From the NCBI GenBank assembly GCA_013695575.1, contig JACDAF010000396.1, positions 1-8,404 of the forward strand: a stretch of 8,404 bases of DNA, written 5' to 3'. The position numbers and the translations under genes were made by a program. Origin of the DNA: Chloroflexota bacterium (GTDB taxonomy: Bacteria; Chloroflexota; Limnocylindria; P2-11E). The notes under the pieces are model-generated. The model did not search any database. It had not been told where the DNA came from and saw nothing but the letters and a program-made list of their open reading frames with translations. Of the stretch, positions 1 through 6,875 are shown one piece after another. Position 1 is the stretch's first letter; each line of letters starts with the position of its first letter.

Positions 1-2169
1 GCCGGTCACGCTACCGAGCGAGTCCCACAGCACCTCGGCGAGGTGCCGAACGCGGACCGGCTCGCGTCGCGAGTCGAACGCGCCGCGCAGGTGCGTGAGG
101 CAGCCCGGATTGTCCGTGATGACGAGATCGACGCCGGTCGCGGCGATGTTGGCGAGCTTGCGGTCGAGCACCCGTGAGGCGACCTCCGGGTAGTCGAACG
201 AGAAGGATCCGCCGAACCCGCAGCAGACGCTCGATTCGGCCATCTCGACGATCTCCACTCCGGCGACCTCACGCAGGAGCTGGCGGGGCGCGTCGTGGAG
301 GCCGAGCACGTTCGCCGACTGGCACGCGTCGTGGTAGGTCGCGCGGATCCCGAGGGGCCTCCCGCGCAGCCCGGCGCGGTGCGCCCGCTCGGTGACCCAT
401 GGCGTGAACGCCGTCACACGGGAGGCGAGCGCGACCGCGCGCGCGTGCCAGCCAGGGTCGTTGTCGAGCAGGCGCGCGTAGTCCTGCGTTACCGTGATCG
501 CGCACGAGGACGACGGCACGACGAAGACGTCCCCGGGCGCCCGTTCGAGCGCGGCGATCGCCTCCTTCGCCATCGTCCGGGCGTTCTCCCGATCCCCTGC
601 GTTCAGATGAGGCAGCCCACAGCACCGGCGGCCCTCGACGACATGGACCTCCGCACCAAGGGCCTGCAGCACCCGCGCCGCCGCGTAGCCCGCGCCAGGC
701 AGCAGGCGGTCGACCATGCACGAGGGAAAGAGGCCGACGCGCACGGTCGGGCGAGGAGGATTCGTCGAGGCGACCTGGCGCGCGCGATAGTGCAGCGGGC
801 GGTCCGCGATCGCCGGCAGGCTCTTCTCCTTCGCGAGCTTGCCGAACGGCAGACGCACCAGCCCACCCGTTCGAAGCGGCCCCTGGAGCCGTGACGCCAG
901 CGCGGCGACGCGGTCGATGCGCTGCGGCGTCGTCCACTGGCCGAGGGCGAGCCGCTTTGGGCCGGCCATGCCGGTCCGCTCGACGGCCTGTGCGCGGACT
1001 TCCGTGATGAGCCCCGCGAGCGGGATGCTGACGGGGCACACGGTGTCACAGGCGTTGCAGCCCATGCACATGTTCTGCTCGTAGGCGACCGAATCGATGC
1101 CGTGGTGTGCCGGTGACACGACCAGTCCGATCGCTCCGGTGTAGACGTGGCCGAACACGTGTCCGCCGACGACCTGGTAGCTCGGGCAGACGTTGCTGCA
1201 CGCCCCGCACTTGATGCAGCTGAGCGCGTCGCGGAAATGCGGGTCGTCGCGCATCGCACTCCGGCCGTTGTCGATCAGGACGATGTGCAGCTCCTTCGGG
1301 CCATGCACGCCGATCTGGAGCGTCAGCTCGATGTCGGCCGAACGCGAGGGGCCGGTGATGAACTGCGTGTAGGTGCTGATCTTCTGGCCCGTCGCGCTGC
1401 GCGCCAGGAGCTTCAGGACCGCCACCGCATCGTCGAGTGACGGCACGATCTTCTCGATCCCGACGACGGCGATGTGTACGGGCGGCAGGCTCGTAGCGAG
1501 ATCGGCGTTGCCCTCGTTCGTGACGAGGACGAGGGTGCCGGTCTCGGCGATGAGCACGTTCCCGCCGGTGATCCCGACGTCGGCCTTGAGGAAGCTGTCC
1601 CGCAGCTCCTTTCGCGCCACCGCCACGAGCGCCGCGGGGTCGCTGTCGACGCGACGACCCACCACGCTCGAGAACAGGTCGGCGATCTCCTCGCGCGTCT
1701 TGTGGATCGCGGGCGCGATGAGGTGCGAGGGCCGGTCGTCCGCGAGCTGGAGGATCCACTCGCCGAGATCGGTCTCGATGGGCGTGATCCCCTGCGCGAG
1801 CAGGTGCTCGTTCAGGTGGATCTCCTCGGTGGCCATCGACTTGGACTTGACGACCAGCCTGGCCTTCCTCTCGCGGCAGAGGCCCGAGACGATCCGCCGC
1901 GCCTCCTCAGCGTCCTGCGCGCGATGCACGTTCGCGCCGATCGCCTCCGCCTCGACGGTGAACCGCTCGATCAGCGCCGGAAGGTCGTCGATCGCTGCGC
2001 GCTTCCGCGCGGTGAGGTCTTCCCGGAGGTGGTCCCAGTCGACCTCCGCCATGCGAGCCTCGCGCTTCTCGCGGAAGGAAGGCAGCGCCCGCGCCAGCGC
2101 CGTCGCGAGACGAGGGGACCCGAGCGCGCGCTCGAGCTTTCTTTGGAACTCCTGCTTGGACGCCGTCAC
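1..2169 (-). CDS. Fused LutB-LutA-type lactate utilization iron-sulfur protein (partial, 3' end beyond left edge)
   Basis: Read from 2169 down, one frame stays open for 723 codons and leaves the window without a stop. Residues about 60-300 form a LUD domain, with the hallmark TGGNVLIAETGTLVLVTNEG at 201-220. Two [4Fe-4S] motifs follow: C318/C321/C324/C328 (CIKCGACSNVCP) and C368/C371/C374/C378 (CMGCNACDTVCP). After a linker come two CCG (cysteine-rich) domains: C484 with C516-C517 and C556, then C615 with C649-C650 (CCGFGG) and C690. LutB (LldF) supplies the first half and LutA (LldE) the second in the L-lactate to pyruvate oxidation complex, so this is a natural fusion; the role is inferred from family. 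The GTG start has a GAGGTG Shine-Dalgarno eight bases upstream, and no in-frame start lies between it and glcF. The protein already reaches the usual end of the second CCG domain (HLAEVLWDSL), so few residues should be missing. It is last of the visible glcDEF operon. The exact substrate is uncertain. Confidence 0.9.
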   Translation of the reverse strand, partial: MTASKQEFQRKLERALGSPRLATALARALPSFREKREARMAEVDWDHLREDLTARKRAAIDDLPALIERFTVEAEAIGANVHRAQDAEEARRIVSGLCRERKARLVVKSKSMATEEIHLNEHLLAQGITPIETDLGEWILQLADDRPSHLIAPAIHKTREEIADLFSSVVGRRVDSDPAALVAVARKELRDSFLKADVGITGGNVLIAETGTLVLVTNEGNADLATSLPPVHIAVVGIEKIVPSLDDAVAVLKLLARSATGQKISTYTQFITGPSRSADIELTLQIGVHGPKELHIVLIDNGRSAMRDDPHFRDALSCIKCGACSNVCPSYQVVGGHVFGHVYTGAIGLVVSPAHHGIDSVAYEQNMCMGCNACDTVCPVSIPLAGLITEVRAQAVERTGMAGPKRLALGQWTTPQRIDRVAALASRLQGPLRTGGLVRLPFGKLAKEKSLPAIADRPLHYRARQVASTNPPRPTVRVGLFPSCMVDRLLPGAGYAAARVLQALGAEVHVVEGRRCCGLPHLNAGDRENARTMAKEAIAALERAPGDVFVVPSSSCAITVTQDYARLLDNDPGWHARAVALASRVTAFTPWVTERAHRAGLRGRPLGIRATYHDACQSANVLGLHDAPRQLLREVAGVEIVEMAESSVCCGFGGSFSFDYPEVASRVLDRKLANIAATGVDLVITDNPGCLTHLRGAFDSRREPVRVRHLAEVLWDSLGSVTG

Positions 2170-2213
2170 CCGTCCGACACCTCGTGAAGTGGAATTGCCG
2201 GCACGAGACTCAT
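2166..2213 (-). other. 15-codon frame bridging glcF and the fused Lut gene
   Basis: An ATG at 2213-2211 overlaps the glcF stop codon as ATGA. The frame encodes MSLVPAIPLHEVSDG and ends in a TGA that overlaps the GTG start of the Lut gene (GTGA). It spans the whole 40-base gap. It could be a short coupling frame that carries ribosomes from glcF to the next gene, or a chance frame. No ribosome binding site of its own was judged convincing, and no protein family is recognisable. Confidence 0.2.
2178..2183 (-). promoter_or_regulatory. Shine-Dalgarno of the fused Lut gene
   Basis: On the minus strand this reads GAGGTG, eight bases before the GTG at 2169-2167. It decides the start of the fused Lut protein. 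The nearest upstream ATG (2213-2211) is in another frame and stops after 15 codons. Confidence 0.6.
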
Positions 2214-3499
2214 CGGGCCCCGTACGCGCGCTCGAGGAGGTCCATGAGGTGGATGACGCTCGCAGGTGATCCGTCCGCCCGCAACCCGGCCGCGAGCTGC
2301 ATCTCACAGCCGGGGTTCGCCGTGACGACGAGATCGGCGCCGGTGCGGCGGATGTGCTCGACCTTGCGGTGCAGGAGCTGGCGCGAGAGATCCGGCTGGG
2401 TGACGTTGTAGATGCCGGCGCTGCCGCAGCACCAGTCGGCCTCGCCGAGCTCCACGAACCGGACCCCGGGGATCGCGCGCAGCAGCGCGCGCGGCTGGTC
2501 GCGCACCTTCTGCCCATGCAGCAGGTGACACGGATCGTCGTAGGTGACTGTCGCGTCGAGCGATCCCGGTATCGCACTAAGCCCGAGCTCCGCGAGGTAC
2601 TCGATCGCGTCCTTGACCAGTCCGGAGAAGCGCTCGGCGCGCTTGCGCCAGTCCGGGTCCTCGCGCAGCAGCCAGCCGTACTCCTTGAGATTCGCGCCGC
2701 AGCCCGCCGCGTTCACGATGAACGCGTCGACGTCGAGGGCCTCGAGGGAGGCGATGTTGCGGCGCGCGAGCTCGCGCGCATCGGTGGGCTCCCCCGCATG
2801 CACGTGCAGCGCGCCGCAGCACGTCTGCGCCGCGGGCACGAGCACCTCCACGCCGTTTCGTGCGAGGACGCGCGCTGTCGCCAGGTTCGTCCCGGCGAAC
2901 GCCGCTCGCATGACGCAGCCCTGGAACAGCGCGACCCTGCCGCGCACCGCCCCGTGGGCGGCGACTGAGGCGGGGAGCGGCCGCGCGCTGGGCGCGCGAT
3001 CGGGAACGAGATCCAGCAGCGATGCGAGGCGCCGCCCGAGCGGCAGTGGGCGCACCAGCGTCCCGATCCGCAGGCGCTTCGAGAGGTGGCCGAGCCGCGC
3101 GAGAACGGCAAGACGCGCGTGGTGCGGCAGCAGTTGGCGGAAGACGAGCCAGCGCATGGCGCGCGCGAAGGCGCTCCGGGGACGTGCCCGCTCGATCTGC
3201 GCGCGGGCTCCCTCGACGAGCTTTCCGAACTCGACGCCGGAGGGGCAGGCCGTCTCGCAGGCGCGGCAGTCGAGGCACTTGTAGATGTGATCGTCGTATC
3301 CCGCCGCATCAGGCTCGAGCCGGCCGTCCAGCACGTTCTTCATGAGCCGGATCCGGCCCCGCGGCGAGTCCATCTCGACGCCGAGCAGCGCGTAGGTCGG
3401 GCACGTCGGCAGGCAGAGACCGCAGTGGACGCAGCGCGAGATGAGCTCGCTCACGGGGCCCTCGCCGTGATCCGCAAGGCCGTGCAGCGGGATCGTCAT
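2210..3499 (-). CDS. glcF: Glycolate oxidase iron-sulfur subunit GlcF
   Basis: The 429-residue protein is normal length for GlcF. It carries electrons from the flavin subunits GlcD/GlcE towards the respiratory chain, at the cytoplasmic face of the membrane. An N-terminal ferredoxin-like part has two [4Fe-4S] motifs: C23/C26/C29/C33 (CVHCGLCLPTCP, followed by TY) and C75/C78/C81/C85 (CLDCRACETACPSGV). Two CCG domains follow: C195 (LFQGCV), C227-C228 (QTCCGALHVHAG) and C267 (AAGCGANLKEYG), then C324 (YDDPCHLLHGQ), C357-C358 (WCCGSAGIYN) and C398 (NPGCEMQL). The strings CCGALHVHAG, GCGANLKEYG and CCGSAGIYN are typical of GlcF rather than of GlpC or LutA. The ATG overlaps the glcE stop by four bases (ATGA), with GGAG six bases upstream. 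A D-lactate rather than glycolate substrate for the complex cannot be excluded from sequence. Confidence 0.93.
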   Translation of the reverse strand: MTIPLHGLADHGEGPVSELISRCVHCGLCLPTCPTYALLGVEMDSPRGRIRLMKNVLDGRLEPDAAGYDDHIYKCLDCRACETACPSGVEFGKLVEGARAQIERARPRSAFARAMRWLVFRQLLPHHARLAVLARLGHLSKRLRIGTLVRPLPLGRRLASLLDLVPDRAPSARPLPASVAAHGAVRGRVALFQGCVMRAAFAGTNLATARVLARNGVEVLVPAAQTCCGALHVHAGEPTDARELARRNIASLEALDVDAFIVNAAGCGANLKEYGWLLREDPDWRKRAERFSGLVKDAIEYLAELGLSAIPGSLDATVTYDDPCHLLHGQKVRDQPRALLRAIPGVRFVELGEADWCCGSAGIYNVTQPDLSRQLLHRKVEHIRRTGADLVVTANPGCEMQLAAGLRADGSPASVIHLMDLLERAYGAR

Positions 3500-4614
3500 G
3501 CGAGGCTCCGTTCCGGCTCGAGGATGCCACGCGGGTCGAACGCATCCTTCAGCCGCCGCATCAGGAAGTGTCCCGGTGGCTCGGTGCGCAGCGCCGCAAG
3601 ATGTCTCCGAAGGGACGGCGCGACGCGCTCGGTCCGCGCGCTGCCGCCGAGCACACGGGCGCTGGCGATCGCGGCGACCGTGGACGCGGCGATCGTCGCG
3701 TCGTCACCCCGCAGGTGGACATGAACGATCCCCGTGCCCGCGTCGGCGACGAGCCGCTCGAAGCCGTCAAGCCTGCTCACGCCCCCCGCGAACGGAGGCT
3801 GAGCGGCCAGGGGGATCGTCGCGCGCACCACGGCCCCTTCCGCAGCGGCCGCCAGAAGGTCTCGGAGTGGAACGAGCAGCCGGTCGGGGTCGGCCACGTG
3901 ATCGCCGCCTGCCTCTCGCAGTGTGCGATCCACGACGGCCTGCTCTCCCGCCGCAGCCACGACGAGCCGCCAGGCTCCGCGTTCGTGATCGACGACGAGC
4001 GCGGTCGGGCGGAGCGAGGTGCGGACGATCGCGCCCGCCCGTGCGAAGGCGCTGGTGGCATCGGTCGCCGAGCTGACCGAGGCCCCGCGCGTCGCAGGCA
4101 GCGGCAGCACCTTGAACGTCGCTTCGACGATGACACCCAGTGTGCCGAGTGAGCCGACCAGCAGCTTGTTGAGGTCGTAGCCTGCGACATTCTTCACCAC
4201 GCGGCCGCCCGCGCGGGCGAGGGTGCCGTCGGTCAGCGCGGTGGTCGTCCCGATCAGGAGGTCCCGCACGGCGCCATACCGGAGCGTGCCGAATCCGTTG
4301 CTGTTGGCGGCGATCACGCCACCGATCGTCGCGCCGCCGTGCGGTGGGTCGAGCGGCAGGAACTGCCCGCGCTCGGCGAGCGCGGCCTGGACGTCGCGCA
4401 GCAGCGTGCCGGCTCGTACGGTGACGGTGAGGTCGGCCGGGACGTGATCGACGACGCCGCTCAACCCGCGCGTGCGCAGCACCGCGTCGCCGGGGAGAGC
4501 CTCATCGGGATCCGCCTTCGTTCCGCCCCCACGCACGCGCACGGTCTGGCGCGCTTCCGCCGCGGAGCGCAGCGCGGCCGCGCACTCGCGCGCGTCAGAC
4601 GGATCGAGCTGCAT
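3496..4614 (-). CDS. glcE: Glycolate oxidase FAD-binding subunit GlcE
   Basis: The 372-residue protein is a FAD-linked oxidase of the PCMH/VAO fold and is the shorter partner of GlcD in glycolate oxidase. FAD-binding features are RGGGTK at 28-33, LDPPHGGATIGGVIAANSNG at 88-107, RYGAVRDLLIG at 112-122 and VVKNVAGYDLNKLLVGSLGT at 139-158. The KNVAGYDLNKL string is a GlcE signature. The C-terminus has FDPRGILEPER, the usual FAD-oxidase ending. The chosen ATG at 4614-4612 lies inside the end of glcD and gives a 20-base overlap. A GTG at 4692 would extend the frame by 26 residues (Arg/Pro-rich, unlike GlcE) and overlap glcD by almost 100 bases, so it was not used. No good Shine-Dalgarno precedes 4614, which suggests translation depends on ribosomes finishing glcD. 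The downstream end overlaps glcF by four bases. Confidence 0.9.
   Translation of the reverse strand: MQLDPSDARECAAALRSAAEARQTVRVRGGGTKADPDEALPGDAVLRTRGLSGVVDHVPADLTVTVRAGTLLRDVQAALAERGQFLPLDPPHGGATIGGVIAANSNGFGTLRYGAVRDLLIGTTTALTDGTLARAGGRVVKNVAGYDLNKLLVGSLGTLGVIVEATFKVLPLPATRGASVSSATDATSAFARAGAIVRTSLRPTALVVDHERGAWRLVVAAAGEQAVVDRTLREAGGDHVADPDRLLVPLRDLLAAAAEGAVVRATIPLAAQPPFAGGVSRLDGFERLVADAGTGIVHVHLRGDDATIAASTVAAIASARVLGGSARTERVAPSLRRHLAALRTEPPGHFLMRRLKDAFDPRGILEPERSLA
3506..3509 (-). promoter_or_regulatory. Shine-Dalgarno of glcF
   Basis: Minus-strand GGAG lies six bases before the glcF ATG, inside the last codons of glcE. With the ATGA overlap it supports coupled translation of glcE and glcF. 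Confidence 0.5.
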
Positions 4615-6043
4615 GGAGGGAGAACTCGCGACAGCGCGAAGGGGTCGGAAAGATCTTCGCGGGGTTCGCGAGCCCGGCCGGGTCGAAGGCACGCTTCACG
4701 TGCAGCATCGCCGCGAGATCGTCAGGTCCGTACTGCAGCGGGAGCTCGCAGTTCTTCTCCATCCCGACGCCATGCTCGCCGGTGATGGAGCCACCCGCAT
4801 CCAGGCACGCCCGCAGGATCTCGACGCCGGCCGCCTTCACCTGCCGGAGCACGTCGGGGCCGAGCGATCCGTCGAAGAGGATCAGCGGATGGAGGTTTCC
4901 GTCGCCCGCATGGAAGACGTTCGCGATCCGCACCCCGTAGCGCTCGCCGACCTCGGCGATCCGTCGCAGCACGTCGGGGAGCCGGGTGCGCGGGATCACG
5001 CCGTCCTGCACGTAGTAGTCCGGCGCGAGGCGGCCCATCGCCGCGAACGCCCCCTTGCGACCCGCCCAGAGCCGGTCGCGCTCGAGGGCGGTTTCTGCGA
5101 CGCGGATCGACGTCGCTCCGTTCGCCCGGCAGAGCTCCTCGATCCGCGCGCGGTGGTCGTCGAGCCCGTCGCGGGGTCCGTCGACCTCCGCGAGGAGGAT
5201 CGCGCCGGCATCGAGCGGATACCCCGCGCCGACGCTCGCCTCCACGGCGACCGTCGCGAGCTGATCCATGAGCTCGATCGCACTCGGCACCAGCCCTGAC
5301 GCGATGATCGCCGACACCGCTTCCGAGGCCAGGTCCATGGTCGGGAAAGCCGCCATGACGGTGCGCTTGTCCTCTGGGAGCGGTGAGAGCCGCACGGTGA
5401 TCTCGGTGATGAGGCCGAGCGTGCCCTCGGATCCCACGAAGAGCCCGATGAGGTCGTAACCCTCGGACTCGTGAGCCTTGCCCCCCAGCCGCACGATCGT
5501 TCCGTCCGTGAGCACGATCTCGAGGCCGGTGACGTGGTTCGTCGTGACGCCGTACGCGAGCGTGTGTGGGCCGCCGGAGTTCTCGGCCACGTTGCCGCCG
5601 ATCGTGCAGGCCTTTTGGCTCGACGGGTCGGGCACGAAGTACAGCCCGTGCGGCGCGGCCGCCGTCGAGAGGTGGAGATTCACGAGTCCCGGCTGCACGA
5701 CGGCGCGGAGGTTCGCGGCGTCCAGCTCCAGGATCCGGGACATGCGCGCGAACGACACGACGACGCCGCCCTCTACGGGGATCGCGCCGCCCGACAGCCC
5801 GGTGCCGGCGCCACGCGGGACGAGCGGCACGTTGTGCTCACTGCAGAATCGCGCCAGGTTGGCGACATCCGCGGTATCCCGCGGGATGACGACCGCGTCA
5901 GGCGTTGCCGTGTCGACCGCGCCGTCATATTCATACAGTTGGAGGTCGTGTTTCTGCCACAGGACCTGCTCCTCGCCAAGCAGGTCGACGAGACCGCGGT
6001 GCAGCACCGCGCCGCGGGTGCCAGCGACGAAGGGCGTAGCCAT
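4595..6043 (-). CDS. glcD: Glycolate/D-lactate oxidase catalytic FAD subunit GlcD
   Basis: The 482-residue protein is full length for GlcD. It oxidises a 2-hydroxyacid (glycolate, perhaps D-lactate) to the 2-oxoacid using FAD. The FAD-binding PCMH domain has PRGAGTGLSGGA at 76-87, PDPSSQKACTIGGNVAENSG at 138-157 and GSEGTLG at 204-210. The C-terminal FAD-oxidase domain has the active-site strings HAGDGNLHP (378-386) and TGEHGVG (421-427), and ends with FDPAGLANPAKIFP. About sixteen further residues form a tail that overlaps the start of glcE in another frame. The ATG shares one base with the stop of the IclR gene (TAATG). Only a weak AGG-type ribosome site precedes it, so coupling to the regulator gene is likely. 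Substrate choice cannot be told from these motifs, because glycolate and D-lactate oxidases of this family share them. Confidence 0.94.
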   Translation of the reverse strand: MATPFVAGTRGAVLHRGLVDLLGEEQVLWQKHDLQLYEYDGAVDTATPDAVVIPRDTADVANLARFCSEHNVPLVPRGAGTGLSGGAIPVEGGVVVSFARMSRILELDAANLRAVVQPGLVNLHLSTAAAPHGLYFVPDPSSQKACTIGGNVAENSGGPHTLAYGVTTNHVTGLEIVLTDGTIVRLGGKAHESEGYDLIGLFVGSEGTLGLITEITVRLSPLPEDKRTVMAAFPTMDLASEAVSAIIASGLVPSAIELMDQLATVAVEASVGAGYPLDAGAILLAEVDGPRDGLDDHRARIEELCRANGATSIRVAETALERDRLWAGRKGAFAAMGRLAPDYYVQDGVIPRTRLPDVLRRIAEVGERYGVRIANVFHAGDGNLHPLILFDGSLGPDVLRQVKAAGVEILRACLDAGGSITGEHGVGMEKNCELPLQYGPDDLAAMLHVKRAFDPAGLANPAKIFPTPSRCREFSLHAARSV

Positions 6044-6831
6044 TACGGAGCCTGCTGGCGCAGCGAATCGGCGAGCTCGCCCGCGCAGCGGCGCAGCAGC
6101 GGAGCGAGCTCCCCGAGCCGCGGTCGGTCGAGCCGGCTCGCGGGGCCCGAGACGGAGATGGCCGCGATCGGCGCACCGAGCGGACCGACCGGCACGGCGA
6201 CACAGCGGACTCCCTCGTCGAACTCCTCGTCGTCCACGGCGTAGCCGCGCTCGCGGATCTCCTCGAGCGCCTTTCGTAGCCCTTTCGCGTCGGCGATGGT
6301 GTGTGCCGTATGCGCCCGCAGCTCGATGCGCTCGAGGATCGCCTCGCGTCTGGGTACCGAAAGCCAGGCGAGCAGCGCCTTCCCGGCACCCGTCGCGTGC
6401 AGCGGCACGCGGTTCCCGACCGTCGTGAACAGCCGGACGATCTGCGGTCCGGGCACCGTCTCGAGGTACACGGCGGCGGTGTCGTCCAGCACGCAGAGGT
6501 TCGCGGTCTCGCGGCTCGACTCGGCGAGCGTGTGGAGGACCGACCGCGCCCGGAGACGCAGCTCACCGAACCGCGAGCGAGCACCCGCGAGCATCGCGAT
6601 CTTCGGACCGGCGTAGTAGCGGCTGGTGTCCGGGTTCTGCCGGACGTAGCCGCGACGCAGGAGCGTCCCAAGCAGCCGGTGGGCGGTACTGACGTGGAGC
6701 CCCGTGCGTGCCGCGAGAGAGGTGATCGGGACCTCGCCGTCCGCGCCCGACAGCGCTTCGAGGAGATCGAGGGCGCGGTCGACTGACTGCACCGACCGCC
6801 GCTCGCGAGACCGGGGCGCTCCCTCTTTCAC
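6043..6831 (-). CDS. IclR-family transcriptional regulator, probable regulator of the glc-lut operon
   Basis: With a GTG start at 6831 the protein has 262 residues, typical for IclR. Residues 11-75 form the N-terminal winged helix-turn-helix (QSVDRALDLLEAL, then ITSLAARTGLHVSTAHRLL and the wing LLRRGYVRQNPDTSRYYAG). Residues about 80-255 are the effector-binding domain, with PLHATGAGKALLAWL at 143-157, RGYAVDDEEFDEGVRCVAVP at 195-214 and AISVSGPASRL at 224-234. GGAGG (6842-6846) lies ten bases before the GTG. A longer frame from a TTG at 6861 adds ten residues but would place the start inside the inverted repeat at 6848-6862. The gene is first in the operon and overlaps glcD by one base, so it probably controls its own transcription. 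IclR proteins act as dimers that repress or activate on binding a small organic acid. The ligand is not evident; glycolate, lactate or glyoxylate are guesses from context. Confidence 0.9.
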   Translation of the reverse strand: MKEGAPRSRERRSVQSVDRALDLLEALSGADGEVPITSLAARTGLHVSTAHRLLGTLLRRGYVRQNPDTSRYYAGPKIAMLAGARSRFGELRLRARSVLHTLAESSRETANLCVLDDTAAVYLETVPGPQIVRLFTTVGNRVPLHATGAGKALLAWLSVPRREAILERIELRAHTAHTIADAKGLRKALEEIRERGYAVDDEEFDEGVRCVAVPVGPLGAPIAAISVSGPASRLDRPRLGELAPLLRRCAGELADSLRQQAP

Positions 6832-6841
6832 GATGTGCGAG

Positions 6842-6846
6842 CCTCC
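6842..6846 (-). promoter_or_regulatory. Shine-Dalgarno of the IclR gene
   Basis: Minus-strand GGAGG lies ten bases before the GTG at 6831-6829. It favours this start over the in-frame TTG at 6861, for which it would lie downstream. Confidence 0.5.
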
Positions 6847-6847
6847 G

Positions 6848-6862
6848 TTTGCGATGCGCAAA
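6848..6862. promoter_or_regulatory. Perfect inverted repeat, candidate IclR-type operator
   Basis: TTTGCGATGCGCAAA is two perfect six-base arms around a three-base centre. Known IclR-family operators are often short palindromes of about 14-15 bases next to the regulator's own start, which matches this size and place. It sits in the 44-base gap between the IclR gene and the divergent uvrC and borders the -10-like hexamer at 6864. A bound dimer could therefore affect transcription in either direction. It is the only such repeat I noticed in the gap. Confidence 0.55.
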
Positions 6863-6863
6863 G

Positions 6864-6869
6864 GATAAT
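6864..6869 (+). promoter_or_regulatory. Candidate -10 element for uvrC
   Basis: GATAAT matches the TATAAT consensus in five of six positions and ends six bases before the uvrC ATG at 6876. If used, transcription would begin at or next to the start codon and give a leaderless or nearly leaderless uvrC mRNA. No convincing -35 hexamer is seen at the expected distance. AAAGGA at 6860-6865 could instead be a Shine-Dalgarno ten bases from the ATG, which would need a promoter further upstream. On the minus strand the overlapping TATCCT (6862-6867) is a weak candidate -10 for the IclR operon. Confidence 0.35.
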
Positions 6870-6875
6870 CGGGCC

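Noticed and set aside
269..1759. Minus-strand frames at 269-1039, 603-1259 and 1046-1759 as separate genes
   Set aside because: They are out of frame with the continuous Lut frame, which carries all conserved cysteine motifs. Their products are low-complexity and motif-free.
1..2169. Frameshift or pseudogene in the Lut gene
   Set aside because: Frame-by-frame reading from GTG 2169 to position 1 shows no stop and all expected motifs in order, so the gene looks intact within the window.
1373..2269. Plus-strand open frame of 298 codons
   Set aside because: It lies opposite the LUD and first iron-sulfur part of the fused Lut gene. Its product is Ser/Arg-rich with no domain, so it is a composition artefact.
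4615..4692. Extended GlcE start at GTG 4692
   Set aside because: It would add 26 Arg/Pro/Ser-rich residues unlike GlcE N-termini and overlap glcD by almost 100 bases.
5471..6428. Plus-strand open frames of 257 and 316 codons
   Set aside because: They lie opposite the well-supported glcD and iclR genes, with Arg/Pro/Ser-rich products and no family features.
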